DNA of 64,000 nucleotides, taken from NCBI GenBank assembly GCA_017543905.1, contig JAFYFC010000009.1, positions 20,421-84,420 of the forward strand, written 5' to 3'. The notes beneath the pieces were generated by a model, which was not told where the DNA came from, searched no databases, and saw nothing but the letters and a program-made list of their open reading frames with translations. Below, in pieces: positions 43,057-51,792 of the stretch. The position numbers and the translations under genes are program-made. Numbering within the stretch: the stretch's first letter is position 1; each line of letters starts with the position of its first letter. The stretch is from Clostridia bacterium (lineage in GTDB: Bacteria > Bacillota > Clostridia > Christensenellales > Aristaeellaceae).

Positions 43057-43808
43057 ATGAACAAGCTTTATGTGGTAGGAATAGGCCCCGGAAGCGCAGA
43101 GGATATGACGCTAAGAGCCGCAAGGGCGCTCGGGGACGCCGAGGTGATCGTGGGCTATCAGGTTTATAACGAGCTGGTAAAGCCCTGTTTCCGGATAAGG
43201 AATATATTCAGACTCCCATGCGCCGGGAGACGGAGCGCTGCCGGATGGCGATCGAAGCCGCTTTGTCAGGCAGGCGCACCGCGCTTATCTGTTCGGGCGA
43301 CGCGGGCGTGTACGGCATGGCTTCACTGGCGCTGGAAATGAGCCAGGGCGTAAGCGGTTTAGAGGTCGGGATCGTTCCCGGAGTGACTGCGGCGCTCAGC
43401 GGCGCGGCGCTTTTAGGAGCGCCGCTGGGACACGACTTCGCGGTCATATCGCTTTCGGACGCGCTCACCCCCTGGGAGAAGATAGAAAAGCGGCTGCGCC
43501 TGAGCGCGCAGGCGGGACTGTGCATCGCGCTGTACAATCCCGCGAGCCGCAAACGCCCGGACTATCTGACGAAGGCGTGCGACATACTGCTGAAATGCCT
43601 GCCGCCCGAGACCGCCTGCGGCGTCGCGGCGAATATCGGACGGGAAAACCAGCGCGTAGAAACGTTCACGCTCGGGCAGCTCAGAAGCTATCCCGCCGAT
43701 ATGTTCACCACGGTGTTCGTCGGCACGGATACCACGCGCGTTCTGGACGGGCGTCTGGTCACGCCGCGCGGATACAGGGAAAACGGCGGAGAAAACAGAG
43801 ATGAATAA
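43057..43808 (+). pseudogene. cbiH: Precorrin-3B C17-methyltransferase gene with a one-base frameshift
   Basis: The start MNKLYVVGIGPGSAEDMT is the N-terminus of CbiH/CobJ, which methylates C17 and contracts the corrin ring. The frame breaks in the T run at 43188-43190. Adding one T gives CFPDKEYIQTPMRRETERC and joins the long remaining frame. That frame carries ICSGDAGVYGMASL, VPGVTAALSGAALLGAPLGHDF, LYNPASRKRP and VGTDTTRV, all typical CbiH blocks, ending at 43808. The restored protein would have about 250 residues, the usual length. As written, translation ends at 43341 after a garbled tail. The gene lies 18 bases after the BtuF-like fusion and overlaps cbiET by eight bases. Confidence 0.9.
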
Positions 43809-44997
43809 GCTTACTGTTATAGGCGCGGGTCCCGGCGGCAGGGATATGCTGACCGCCGAAGCCGCGCAGGCGATAATAAACGCCGACGCAGTCTGGTGCG
43901 CCGCACGAAACGCCGATCTGGTTCCGGCGGATAAGCGTCGTGCGCTCATGCCCTTTGCAGGCGCGCTGGACGAAATGCAGTCCGCGCTGGACGCGGGTCT
44001 GAACGCGGCGGCGCTGCTCTCCGGCGATACGGGGCTGTACAGCATGCTGTCGCTGATCAAGCGGCGCGTGGGCGAGGAAAACGTGCGCGTGATCTGCGGC
44101 GTGAGCAGCGTACAGGCGTTGTGCGCGAGGCTCGCGCTGAGCTGGCAGGACTCGAAGATCGTTTCCGCTCACGGGCGCGGGCTCGCGGAAAGCGCGCTGT
44201 GCCATTACGCCCGCACGAATCCCAAAACGCTCGTGCTGCTGGACGGCGAACGCGATCCCAAATGGGTGCGTTCTTCGCTGTGCGAGGGCGGACTTGAAAA
44301 GCTTAAGCTGATAATCGGCGAAAGACTCGGCTACGACGACGAAACCGTATCGCCGTACGAGGACAGGCAGTACGACAGCCTGTGCGTCGCGCTTATTATA
44401 AACGAAGCGCCGGAAAGCGCGGCGCATCCGTTTGGCTTAAACGACGAAAGCTTTATTCGCGGCAAAACGCCCATGACCAAGCGCGAGATACGCGCGCAGG
44501 TGATTTCTGAAATGCGCCTGGCGCCGGACAGCGTCGTTTGGGACGTCGGCGCGGGCACGGGCAGCGTGTCGATAGAATGCGCGCTGCAGTGTCCTCTGGG
44601 CGAGGTATACGCGGTGGAACGCGACGCGGACGCGCTCGAGCTTATAAAACGGAACAAGGCGGCGTTTTGCGCGCTGAACGTGCATGTCGTGTCCGGCAGC
44701 GCGCCGCAGGCGCTTGCGGACCTGCCCGCGCCCACGCACGTATTTTTAGGCGGCACCGGCGGAGAAACGGAAGAAATACTGAGCGCGCTTGAGAGGCTTA
44801 ATAAAACCCTGCGCGTCTGCGCGACGGCGGTCACTATGGAGAGCGCCTCGTTTTTTACAGAGGCGCTGTCGCGTTACGCAGGGTTTTCGGCAGTGCAGCT
44901 TCAGGTGTCGCGGCTCGAAAAGGTCGGGCGCTACAGCATGTTCCGCGCGCAGAATCCGGTGTTCGTATTCGCCGCGACGATGGAGGAAAGCAAATGA
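43801..44997 (+). CDS. cbiET: Fused CbiE-CbiT precorrin-6B/7 C5,15-methyltransferase/decarboxylase
   Basis: The 398-residue protein joins two enzymes. Residues 1-~205 are CbiE (LTVIGAGPGGRDMLT, LLSGDTGLYS, CGVSSVQALCARL, VSAHGRG). Residues ~215-395 are CbiT (FIRGKTPMTKREIRAQV, VWDVGAGTGSVSIECAL, HVFLGGTGGE). Together they methylate C5 and C15 and decarboxylate the C12 acetate, as CobL does. Fusion order CbiE-CbiT is common in Firmicutes. The start lies inside the end of cbiH and the stop overlaps cbiF (ATGA at 44994-44997). Confidence 0.95.
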   Translation: MNKLTVIGAGPGGRDMLTAEAAQAIINADAVWCAARNADLVPADKRRALMPFAGALDEMQSALDAGLNAAALLSGDTGLYSMLSLIKRRVGEENVRVICGVSSVQALCARLALSWQDSKIVSAHGRGLAESALCHYARTNPKTLVLLDGERDPKWVRSSLCEGGLEKLKLIIGERLGYDDETVSPYEDRQYDSLCVALIINEAPESAAHPFGLNDESFIRGKTPMTKREIRAQVISEMRLAPDSVVWDVGAGTGSVSIECALQCPLGEVYAVERDADALELIKRNKAAFCALNVHVVSGSAPQALADLPAPTHVFLGGTGGETEEILSALERLNKTLRVCATAVTMESASFFTEALSRYAGFSAVQLQVSRLEKVGRYSMFRAQNPVFVFAATMEESK

Positions 44998-45740
44998 TAT
45001 ATTTTATAGGAGCGGGGCCGGGCGCGCCCGACCTGATCACCGTGCGGGGCATGGAGCTTTTAAAGCGCGCCGAGCTGGTGGTTTATGCGGGCTCGCTGGT
45101 AAATCCCGAGCTGTTGAATTACTGCGCCGCGCAGTGCGTCAGGCTGAACAGCGCCTCGATGACGCTGGAGCAGGTGATTGCCGCGCTGACTGCGCGCCCT
45201 AAGGAGAGCACGGTCGTGCGCTTGCATACGGGCGATCCGTCGATTTACGGCGCGATACGCGAGCAGATGGACGCGCTGGATAAGCGGGGGTACGATTACG
45301 AGATCGTGCCGGGCGTAAGCTCGTTAAACGCCGCCGCCGCGGCACTAAGAGCCGAATACACGCTGCCGGGCGTCAGCCAGACGCTGATCGTGAGCCGCAT
45401 GGCGGGAAAAACGCCGGTGCCCGAAAAGGAAAGCATAAGCTCCCTCGCCGCGCACGGGGCGAGCATGGCGCTGTTTCTGAGCGTGAGCATGCTGGACAGG
45501 CTCTGCGCGGAGCTGATCGCGGGCGGTTACGCCCCGGACACTCCGGCAGCGGTGGTTTATAAAGCCACCTGGCCGGATGAGGAGCTCGTGAGAGGCACGC
45601 TTGAAAGCCTGCCTCAAAGGGCCGCGCACATCGGACGCACGGCGCTGGTGCTGGTGGGCGGCTTTATGGGCGGCGAGTACGAAAGATCGCGCCTTTACGA
45701 TCCCTCGTTTTCACATATGTTCCGGGAGGCGGACAAATGA
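44994..45740 (+). CDS. cbiF: Precorrin-4 C11-methyltransferase
   Basis: The 248-residue protein begins IYFIGAGPGAPDLITVRG, has VVRLHTGDPSIYGAIREQMDAL and EIVPGVSSLNAAAAALRAEYTLPG, and ends with the typical GGFMGGEYERSRLYDP. These are the CbiF/CobM signatures of the tetrapyrrole methyltransferase fold that adds a methyl group at C11. Length is normal. It overlaps cbiET and cbiG by four bases each. Confidence 0.96.
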   Translation: MIYFIGAGPGAPDLITVRGMELLKRAELVVYAGSLVNPELLNYCAAQCVRLNSASMTLEQVIAALTARPKESTVVRLHTGDPSIYGAIREQMDALDKRGYDYEIVPGVSSLNAAAAALRAEYTLPGVSQTLIVSRMAGKTPVPEKESISSLAAHGASMALFLSVSMLDRLCAELIAGGYAPDTPAAVVYKATWPDEELVRGTLESLPQRAAHIGRTALVLVGGFMGGEYERSRLYDPSFSHMFREADK

Positions 45741-46624
45741 ATATCCGCGCGATAGCCTTTACAGACAAGGGGCAAAGCTGGGCAAAGACGCTGGGCATAC
45801 AGGTGGAGCGCGGGATACCTGTAATGGAATGGACGAAAGCGCACTTTTACGAAGCTGACGCGCTTTTGTTTATCGGCGCGGCGGGCATCGCGGTGCGCGC
45901 GATAGCCCCGCTCGTAAAGGACAAGACGACCGATCCCGCAGTCGTCGTGATGGACGAGGCCGGAAAGCACGTGATACCGCTGCTCTCCGGTCACATAGGC
46001 GGTGCGAACGCGATAGCCGAAAGGATAGCCGCGCTTACGGGCGCGGAGGCAGTCGTGACCACGGCCACGGACGTGCGCGGCGTGCCCGCGATAGACAGCT
46101 GGGCGGTAAACAACGACGCCGCGATAGAAAACCCCGCCGCGATAAAGGCGGTATCCGCGCAGGCGCTTGACGGCAAAAGCGTGGGCGTCGCCATAACCGA
46201 AAGGGATATAAAGCCGCCCTTCGACGTTACGCTGTTTCTGCGCCCGCGCACGCTGGCGCTGGGAGCGGGCTGCAAAAAAGGCGCGGACGCATATGAGTTC
46301 GAGGATAACGCGCTTGAATTCCTGCGCGAAAACGGCGTATCGCTTTTGTCTGTAAAGGCGCTTGCGAGCATAGACGTAAAAAAAGAAGAAGCGGCGTTTA
46401 CGCGCTTCTGCGACAAATACAATCTGCCGCTTGTCACATTTGACGCTTCGGCGCTCAGAGCCGTGCCGGGAACGTTCTCGCATTCCGACTTCGTCGAAAA
46501 GACGGTAGGCGTCGGAAACGTGTGCGAGCGCGCGGCGGTAAAGGCGTCGGGCGGCGTGCTGCTGGCGGGCAAAACCGTGTTCGCGGGCATGACCTTCGCT
46601 CTGGCGGGGGACAAAAACACATGA
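45737..46624 (+). CDS. cbiG: Cobalt-precorrin-5A hydrolase
   Basis: The 295-residue protein contains the CbiG N-terminal block (FIGAAGIAVRAIAPLVKDKTTDPAVVVMDE, given here as two joined parts AAGIAVRAIAPL and KTTDPAVVV), LLSGHIGGAN, and the C-terminal block LGAGCKKGA followed by FSHSDFVEKTVGVGNVCE. CbiG opens the delta-lactone of cobalt-precorrin-5A and releases acetaldehyde. At 295 residues it is at the short end for the family (about 300-350). Start and stop overlap cbiF and cbiD by four bases each. Confidence 0.94.
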   Translation: MNIRAIAFTDKGQSWAKTLGIQVERGIPVMEWTKAHFYEADALLFIGAAGIAVRAIAPLVKDKTTDPAVVVMDEAGKHVIPLLSGHIGGANAIAERIAALTGAEAVVTTATDVRGVPAIDSWAVNNDAAIENPAAIKAVSAQALDGKSVGVAITERDIKPPFDVTLFLRPRTLALGAGCKKGADAYEFEDNALEFLRENGVSLLSVKALASIDVKKEEAAFTRFCDKYNLPLVTFDASALRAVPGTFSHSDFVEKTVGVGNVCERAAVKASGGVLLAGKTVFAGMTFALAGDKNT

Positions 46625-47664
46625 CGCCTCTCAGGGAAGGCTTTACCACGGGCGCCTGCGCGGCCGCGTGCGCGCTGGCGTCCTGCCTGTGGCAGAGGGA
46701 CGGCGAATGCCCGGGCAGAGTGGAGATAGCCGTGCCGGAGGGGCGCGTTTACACGCCGGAAATACACGCGCTCGGCCCCTGCAGGTGCGCGGTGTTCAAG
46801 GATTCCGGCGACGATCCGGACATAACGAACGGCGCGGAGGTCTGGGCGGAGGTATGCGTAAGCCCTGAGGACGGAGAGATAGTCTTCGCCGCGGGCGAGG
46901 GCGTGGGCAAGGTCACGCTGCCAGGGCTTAAGCTCCCCGTGGGCGAGGCTGCGATAAACCCCGTGCCGCGCCGCATGATAACGGAAGCGGTCAGGAGCGT
47001 GTTCGCGCATAACGCCGCGCGCGTCACCGTGGGGATCACAGGCGGGCGCGAAACGGCGAAAAAAACCTTCAACCCGCGTCTTGGCATAGAGGGCGGGCTG
47101 TCGATACTCGGCACCACCGGCGTAGTGCGCCCGATGAGCGAGGAAGCGCTCACGGACACGATACGCCTCGAAATGAACATGAGGCGCGCAAACGGCGCGC
47201 GTACGCTGGGACTCGTGTTCGGCAGTCAGGGCGAGACCGCGCTCAAAAAGCTGCGGCCCGGGCTTGACTGCGTACAGATAAGCAACTTCGTGGGCTTCGC
47301 GCTGGATACGGCGTGCGAGCTCGGCTTTGAACGCGTGCTGCTGGCGGGGCAGCCCGGCAAGCTCGCCAAGGTCGCGGGCGGCTGCATGCAGACGCACAGC
47401 AAATACGGCGACGGGCGGCGCGAGCCCGTGACGGCGCATCTGGCGCTGCTGGGCGCGCCAAGCGTGCTTCTTAAGGCCGTAATGGAAAGCGTCACGCTGG
47501 ACGGCGTGATACCGCTCATTCAAGCGTCGGGCTGCGGCGAAGTGTGGACGCGCCTGTGCAGGGCGGCGTCCGGATACTGCCGCGCGCGGACGAAGGGCGC
47601 GCTTTTGGTGGATACGATGATGCTGGACGGGCAGGGCTGCCCGCTGGGCGAATATAAGGAGTGA
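46621..47664 (+). CDS. cbiD: Cobalt-precorrin-5B C1-methyltransferase
   Basis: ATG 46621 overlaps the cbiG stop as ATGA and gives MTPLREGFTTGACAAAC, the standard CbiD N-terminus. The 347-residue protein continues with FKDSGDDPDITNGAEVWAEV, INPVPRRMI, NPRLGIEGGLSILGTTGVVRPMSE (quoted as NPRLGIEGGLS and ILGTTGVVRPMS) and GGCMQTHSKYGDGR, all CbiD blocks. CbiD methylates C1 in the anaerobic route. Its presence with cbiG and cbiK marks this as the early-cobalt-insertion pathway. Confidence 0.95.
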   Translation: MTPLREGFTTGACAAACALASCLWQRDGECPGRVEIAVPEGRVYTPEIHALGPCRCAVFKDSGDDPDITNGAEVWAEVCVSPEDGEIVFAAGEGVGKVTLPGLKLPVGEAAINPVPRRMITEAVRSVFAHNAARVTVGITGGRETAKKTFNPRLGIEGGLSILGTTGVVRPMSEEALTDTIRLEMNMRRANGARTLGLVFGSQGETALKKLRPGLDCVQISNFVGFALDTACELGFERVLLAGQPGKLAKVAGGCMQTHSKYGDGRREPVTAHLALLGAPSVLLKAVMESVTLDGVIPLIQASGCGEVWTRLCRAASGYCRARTKGALLVDTMMLDGQGCPLGEYKE

Positions 47665-48197
47665 ATACGGACGTGAACAAGCTGCACGTTTATACCGGAG
47701 ACGGAAAAGGCAAAACCACGGCGGCGATGGGTCTTGCGCTGCGCTCCGCGGGACACGGCAACAGAGTGCTGGCCGCCCAGTTCATGAAAAAGGGCAATTC
47801 GGGCGAGCTTAACGCGCTGCGCAGGTTTGAAAACGTGTGCGTGATGACGGCAAAGCCCATACAGGGCTTCACCTTCCGCATGAGCGAGGAGGAAAAGCAG
47901 GCAGCGCGCGGGGAGCAGACCGCCTTCGCGCTGGAGGTCATAGAAAAAATAAAACAGTGGAAGCCGCAAACGGTCATACTCGACGAAATGGGCATCGCGG
48001 CGTATCTCGGTCTTGCGGACGAGGACAGCTGCCGCGCGCTCGCGGAAGCGGCGCTCGAGTCGGGCGAAACCGTCGTAACGGGACGGAGCGTTCCCGCCTG
48101 GCTTACGGAAAAAGCGGATTATCTGAGCCGGATAACCGCCGAAAAGCACCCCTACATAACGGAAAAGCTGCCCGCGAGAAAGGGAGTAGAGTGGTAA
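47661..48197 (+). CDS. cobO: Cob(I)yrinic acid a,c-diamide adenosyltransferase
   Basis: The 178-residue protein has the CobA/BtuR-type P-loop YTGDGKGKTTAAMGLALR near residue 11 and the Walker B-like TVILDEMGIAAYLGL. It belongs to the CobA/CobO/BtuR family, which attaches the 5'-deoxyadenosyl group to cobalt(I) corrinoids. GTG 47661 overlaps the cbiD stop; an in-frame GTG four codons later (VNKLHVYTGDG) is an alternative start. It sits between cbiD and cbiC. Confidence 0.94.
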   Translation: MNTDVNKLHVYTGDGKGKTTAAMGLALRSAGHGNRVLAAQFMKKGNSGELNALRRFENVCVMTAKPIQGFTFRMSEEEKQAARGEQTAFALEVIEKIKQWKPQTVILDEMGIAAYLGLADEDSCRALAEAALESGETVVTGRSVPAWLTEKADYLSRITAEKHPYITEKLPARKGVEW

Positions 48198-48198
48198 T

Positions 48199-48819
48199 AT
48201 GCTGCCGATGGAAATCGAAAACAGGAGCATGGAAATCATAGAAGCCGAGCTGCAGGTGGAGCTGGACGAAGATATAAAGCCGATAGTCAAGCGGGTGATC
48301 CACGCGACGGCGGATTTTTCCTTTGCCGAAACGCTGCGCTTTACTCCCGACGCGGTCAGGCTTATGCGCGGCATGCTCACGCGCGGCGCGACAATCGTGA
48401 CCGACACGAACATGGCGCTCGCGGGCATAAACAAAACCGCCTTAAACAGGCTCGGCGCCCGTGCGCTGTGCTTCGTGGCGGACGGGGACGTCGCGCTTGA
48501 AGCGAAAACGCGCGGCGTGACGCGCTCCTTCGTGAGCATGGAGCGCGCGCTTGGTATAGAGGGTCCGAAGCTGCTGGTATGCGGAAACGCGCCTACGTTC
48601 CTGCTTTCGCTGCTGGAAATAGCCCTGCGGCAGGGCAGACCTGCCGATACGGCGGTGATAGGCGTGCCCGTGGGCTTTGTGAACGTAGTGGAAGCCAAGC
48701 AGAAGCTTTGGGAAAGCGGGATACCCTGCATCGCGGCGATGGGACACAGGGGCGGAAGCAACGTGGCGGCGGCGATAGTGAACGCGCTCATGTACGGCAT
48801 CGAGGGGGTGCGCGCGTGA
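48199..48819 (+). CDS. cbiC: Precorrin-8X methylmutase
   Basis: The 206-residue protein has IVKRVIHATADFSFAETLRF near residue 30, including the catalytic His region of CbiC/CobH, then ALNRLGARALCFVAD-like and VGFVNVVEAKQKLWESGIPCI blocks, and GHRGGSNVAAAIVNAL near the end. CbiC moves the C11 methyl group to C12 to give cobyrinic acid. The start lies one base after the cobO stop and the stop overlaps cbiA (GTGA). Confidence 0.95.
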   Translation: MLPMEIENRSMEIIEAELQVELDEDIKPIVKRVIHATADFSFAETLRFTPDAVRLMRGMLTRGATIVTDTNMALAGINKTALNRLGARALCFVADGDVALEAKTRGVTRSFVSMERALGIEGPKLLVCGNAPTFLLSLLEIALRQGRPADTAVIGVPVGFVNVVEAKQKLWESGIPCIAAMGHRGGSNVAAAIVNALMYGIEGVRA

Positions 48820-50123
48820 GACTGCTCGTAGCGGGCACAGGCAGCGGCTGCGGAAAAACCACGTCCTCTATACTGCTGATGGCCTGCCTTAAGCGGCGGG
48901 GGATAGACGTCGCGCCGTACAAGGCAGGCCCCGATTATATCGACCCGGGCTTTCACAGGCGCGTGTGCGGCAGGGCCTCGTACAATCTGGATACGTGGCT
49001 GATGAGCGCCGAAGAGATAAAGCGCGTGCTCAGGACAGACGCGGACATAGCGCTGATCGAGGGCGTAATGGGTTATTACGACGGGCTGGACACGCGGGAG
49101 ATGCGCTGCTCCACATGGGAGCTCGCCCGGATAACGCGCACGCCCGTTCTGCTGGTTGCGGACGCGTCCGGCGGCGCCGCGAGCGTGGCGGCGACGGTCA
49201 GGGGCTTTCAGACGCTCAAGCCGGACAGCGGCATAGCGGGAGTTATCGTAAACCGCGTATCCGGCGAGCGCCATTATTCGCTGATACGTCAGGCGATAAA
49301 GGATTATACGGGGCTCGACTGCGCGGGCTATCTTACGAAGCAGGCCGCGCTCGAGCTGCCCTCGCGCCATTTGGGGCTCGTGACCGCGCGGGAAACGCCG
49401 GATCTGCTTAAGCGCATAGACGCTGCCGCCGCAGAGGCGGAAAACACGCTGGATTTAGACGCGGTGCTCGCTCTGGCCGGGCAGGCTCCGGATATACCGG
49501 CGGAGGAAGCGGCCTGTGCGGGCGCTGAAAAGGATTACAGCGGCTATCGCATGGGCGTCGCGCTGGACGAGGCGTTCCACTTTTATTACGACGCGAACCT
49601 CGAGGCGTTAAAGCGCCTGGGGATGGAGCTCGTGTTTTTTTCGCCGCTCAGGGATGCGCGTCTGCCGGACGGGCTGGACGGTCTGTACATAGGCGGCGGG
49701 TATCCTGAGGTTTACGCCGAAACGCTCGAAAGCGGCGCGTCTATGCGCGCGAGCATAAAAACGGCGCTCGAACACGGGCTGCGCTGCTATGCGGAATGCG
49801 GCGGGCTCATGTATCTGGGCGAAAGCATAGACGGGCGCGAAATGTGCGGCGTCCTGCCGATAAAAAGCCGCATGACGCAGCGTCTGCAGCGCTTCGGCTA
49901 CGTGACGGTGAACGACAGAACGGGACTGAGCTTTCCCGCGCACGAATTCCATCACGCGCAGGTCGAAGAGGCGGGCGACGCGGCGTGCGCTTACAGGGTC
50001 GTAAAGGCGTCCTCTCCCGACAGGGCGTGGGAGTGCGGGTATGAAAAATACAACACGCTGGCGGCGTTCGCGCACGTATATTTCGCGCACAGGCCGGATA
50101 TAATCGCGAGGCTCTGGCCATGA
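48816..50123 (+). CDS. cbiA: Cobyrinic acid a,c-diamide synthase
   Basis: GTG 48816 overlaps the cbiC stop and gives VRLLVAGTGSGCGKTT, the N-terminal P-loop of CbiA. The 435-residue protein then shows APYKAGPDYIDPGFH, EGVMGYYDG, GVIVNRVSGERHY and, in the C-terminal class I amidotransferase-like domain, LYIGGGYPEVYAE followed by AECGGLMYLGES with the catalytic Cys. CbiA amidates the a and c side chains using glutamine. The frame is open further upstream, but that region lies in cbiC and is not used. Confidence 0.95.
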   Translation: MRLLVAGTGSGCGKTTSSILLMACLKRRGIDVAPYKAGPDYIDPGFHRRVCGRASYNLDTWLMSAEEIKRVLRTDADIALIEGVMGYYDGLDTREMRCSTWELARITRTPVLLVADASGGAASVAATVRGFQTLKPDSGIAGVIVNRVSGERHYSLIRQAIKDYTGLDCAGYLTKQAALELPSRHLGLVTARETPDLLKRIDAAAAEAENTLDLDAVLALAGQAPDIPAEEAACAGAEKDYSGYRMGVALDEAFHFYYDANLEALKRLGMELVFFSPLRDARLPDGLDGLYIGGGYPEVYAETLESGASMRASIKTALEHGLRCYAECGGLMYLGESIDGREMCGVLPIKSRMTQRLQRFGYVTVNDRTGLSFPAHEFHHAQVEEAGDAACAYRVVKASSPDRAWECGYEKYNTLAAFAHVYFAHRPDIIARLWP

Positions 50124-51106
50124 CGCACGGCGGAAACGTATGGCAGGGCGGACGTCCCTCGGACTGGCTCGACTTTTCGGCGAATCTGCGTCCCGAGGGC
50201 ATGCCCGAGTGGGTAAAGGCGGCGCTTTCCCGCGCGGCGGAGAACGCGCGCTACTATCCGGACGCTGCGCTGCAGGCCGCCAGACGGGGGCTTGCGGCGT
50301 ACGCGGGCGTAAGCGAGGACAAACTTCTGCCGACGCCCGGCGGGATCGCAGCGATAGACCTTGCGCTCAGTCTGAACACGGGCGCGGTGCTTTTGGACGA
50401 TACGACCTTCGGCGAATACGCCGCGCGGGCAAAAGCGCATAATCGCCTCTGCGCGCAGGCGAAAAGCGCCCGCTGCAAAAGAGGCGATACGCGCGTTGTC
50501 TGCAATCCCAACAATCCTACGGGCGCGGCGTTAAGCCGTGAGGAAATCCTGCACGAGCACAGAAAAGCCGTAGGAAGCGGCGGCGAGCTCGTCGCGGACG
50601 AGGCGTTTATCGATTACTGCCCCGAATTCAGCGTGCGCGCCCATGTGAAGGAGGGACTCACGGTAGTGGGCTCGCTCACGAAAATACTGTGCGTTCCGGG
50701 CGTCAGGCTGGGCTACGTTTGCGCGGGCGCCGAGAGCATTTCCCGTATGGAAAAACTGGCGCTGCCCTGGCAGATAAACGCGTTCGCTTTTGAGATCGCA
50801 TCTGAGCTGCCGGAGCATACGGACGAAATAAAGCGCGACGCGCTTTTAAATGCGCACAGGCGTGCAGAATTCGCTTTTCTGCTTGAGGAGATGGGCGTGC
50901 AAACTGCGCCCTCCCGCGCGAACTTTCTGCTGTGCGATTTCGGACGTGATATGCGCCCGGCGGCCGAGTACCTTAAATCGCGGCGCATACTCGTGCGGGA
51001 ATGCGGTTCGTTCGGACTTGGAAATAATTTCCTGCGCCTCGCCGTCAGGACTGAGACAGAGAACAAATATCTTATTGAGGAACTGAAAAAATGCATGAGA
51101 CCGTAA
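50120..51106 (+). CDS. cobD: Threonine-phosphate decarboxylase-like PLP enzyme
   Basis: The 328-residue protein is a class I/II aminotransferase-fold enzyme. It starts THGGNVW, as CobD proteins do, followed by LDFSANLRPEGMP. It has VVCNPNNPTGAALS for PLP/carboxylate binding, ADEAFIDY with the PLP-ring Asp, and VGSLTKILCVPGVRLGY with the Schiff-base Lys. CobD makes (R)-1-amino-2-propanol phosphate for the nucleotide loop. Its close relative HisC has a similar sequence, but the THGGN start and operon position favour CobD. It overlaps cbiA by four bases and cbiJ by sixteen. Confidence 0.92.
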   Translation: MTHGGNVWQGGRPSDWLDFSANLRPEGMPEWVKAALSRAAENARYYPDAALQAARRGLAAYAGVSEDKLLPTPGGIAAIDLALSLNTGAVLLDDTTFGEYAARAKAHNRLCAQAKSARCKRGDTRVVCNPNNPTGAALSREEILHEHRKAVGSGGELVADEAFIDYCPEFSVRAHVKEGLTVVGSLTKILCVPGVRLGYVCAGAESISRMEKLALPWQINAFAFEIASELPEHTDEIKRDALLNAHRRAEFAFLLEEMGVQTAPSRANFLLCDFGRDMRPAAEYLKSRRILVRECGSFGLGNNFLRLAVRTETENKYLIEELKKCMRP

Positions 51107-51789
51107 TTTTCGGCGGCACGGCCGAGGGGCGCGAGCTGGCCGAAAAGCTTACAAACGACGGCGCGCAGCTTATAGTGTGCGTGACGAGCGAATACGCGCG
51201 CGCGCTGCTGCCGCCAAGTATAAACTGCCGCGTGGGCGTTCTGGACAGAGACGGCATGGCGGCTTTTTTGCGGGAAGTACAGCCCGAAAGGGTAATCGAC
51301 TGCACTCATCCCTACGCCGTGCGGGCGACCGAAAACATAAGATACTGCTGCGCGCAGCTGAATTTGCCCTGCGAACGCACGTCTCGCCCGCCGAGCGATG
51401 GGGAGTGGCTTAAATACGTACAGCACGTAAATTGTGCTTCAGAGGCCGCAGAAGCGCTTCTTCATACCGAAGGCAATATCCTGCTGACCACCGGCAGCCA
51501 CACGCTTAAAACCTATACGGACGCGGTCGATCCCGCCCGGATCTGGGCGCGCGTACTGCCAAACGCCGAGGCGCTCAGGCTGTGCGCGGAGGCGGGCGTG
51601 CTCCCCGCGCACATAATCGCGATGCAGGGGCCCTTCAGCGCGGCGTTAAACGCGGCGCTTTACGATCAGCTGCACATACGCGCGATGGTAAGCAAGGATT
51701 CCGGCGCGCAGGGCGGTGTGGCCGAAAAGGTCGTGCCCGCGCTCGAAAGAGACGTTCACGTTATACTTATCGACAGACCGAAGGAGTAA
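51091..51789 (+). CDS. cbiJ: Precorrin-6A (cobalt-precorrin-6A) reductase
   Basis: The 232-residue protein begins TVIFGGTAEGRELAE, the nucleotide-binding start of CbiJ/CobK. It continues with VIDCTHPYAVRATENI, LTTGSHTLKTY, RVLPNAEALRLC, IIAMQGPFSAALN and VSKDSGAQGGVAEKVVPA, all standard blocks. It reduces the C18-C19 bond with NAD(P)H. Start ATG 51091 lies inside the end of cobD. Confidence 0.94.
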   Translation: MHETVIFGGTAEGRELAEKLTNDGAQLIVCVTSEYARALLPPSINCRVGVLDRDGMAAFLREVQPERVIDCTHPYAVRATENIRYCCAQLNLPCERTSRPPSDGEWLKYVQHVNCASEAAEALLHTEGNILLTTGSHTLKTYTDAVDPARIWARVLPNAEALRLCAEAGVLPAHIIAMQGPFSAALNAALYDQLHIRAMVSKDSGAQGGVAEKVVPALERDVHVILIDRPKE

Positions 51790-51792
51790 GAA

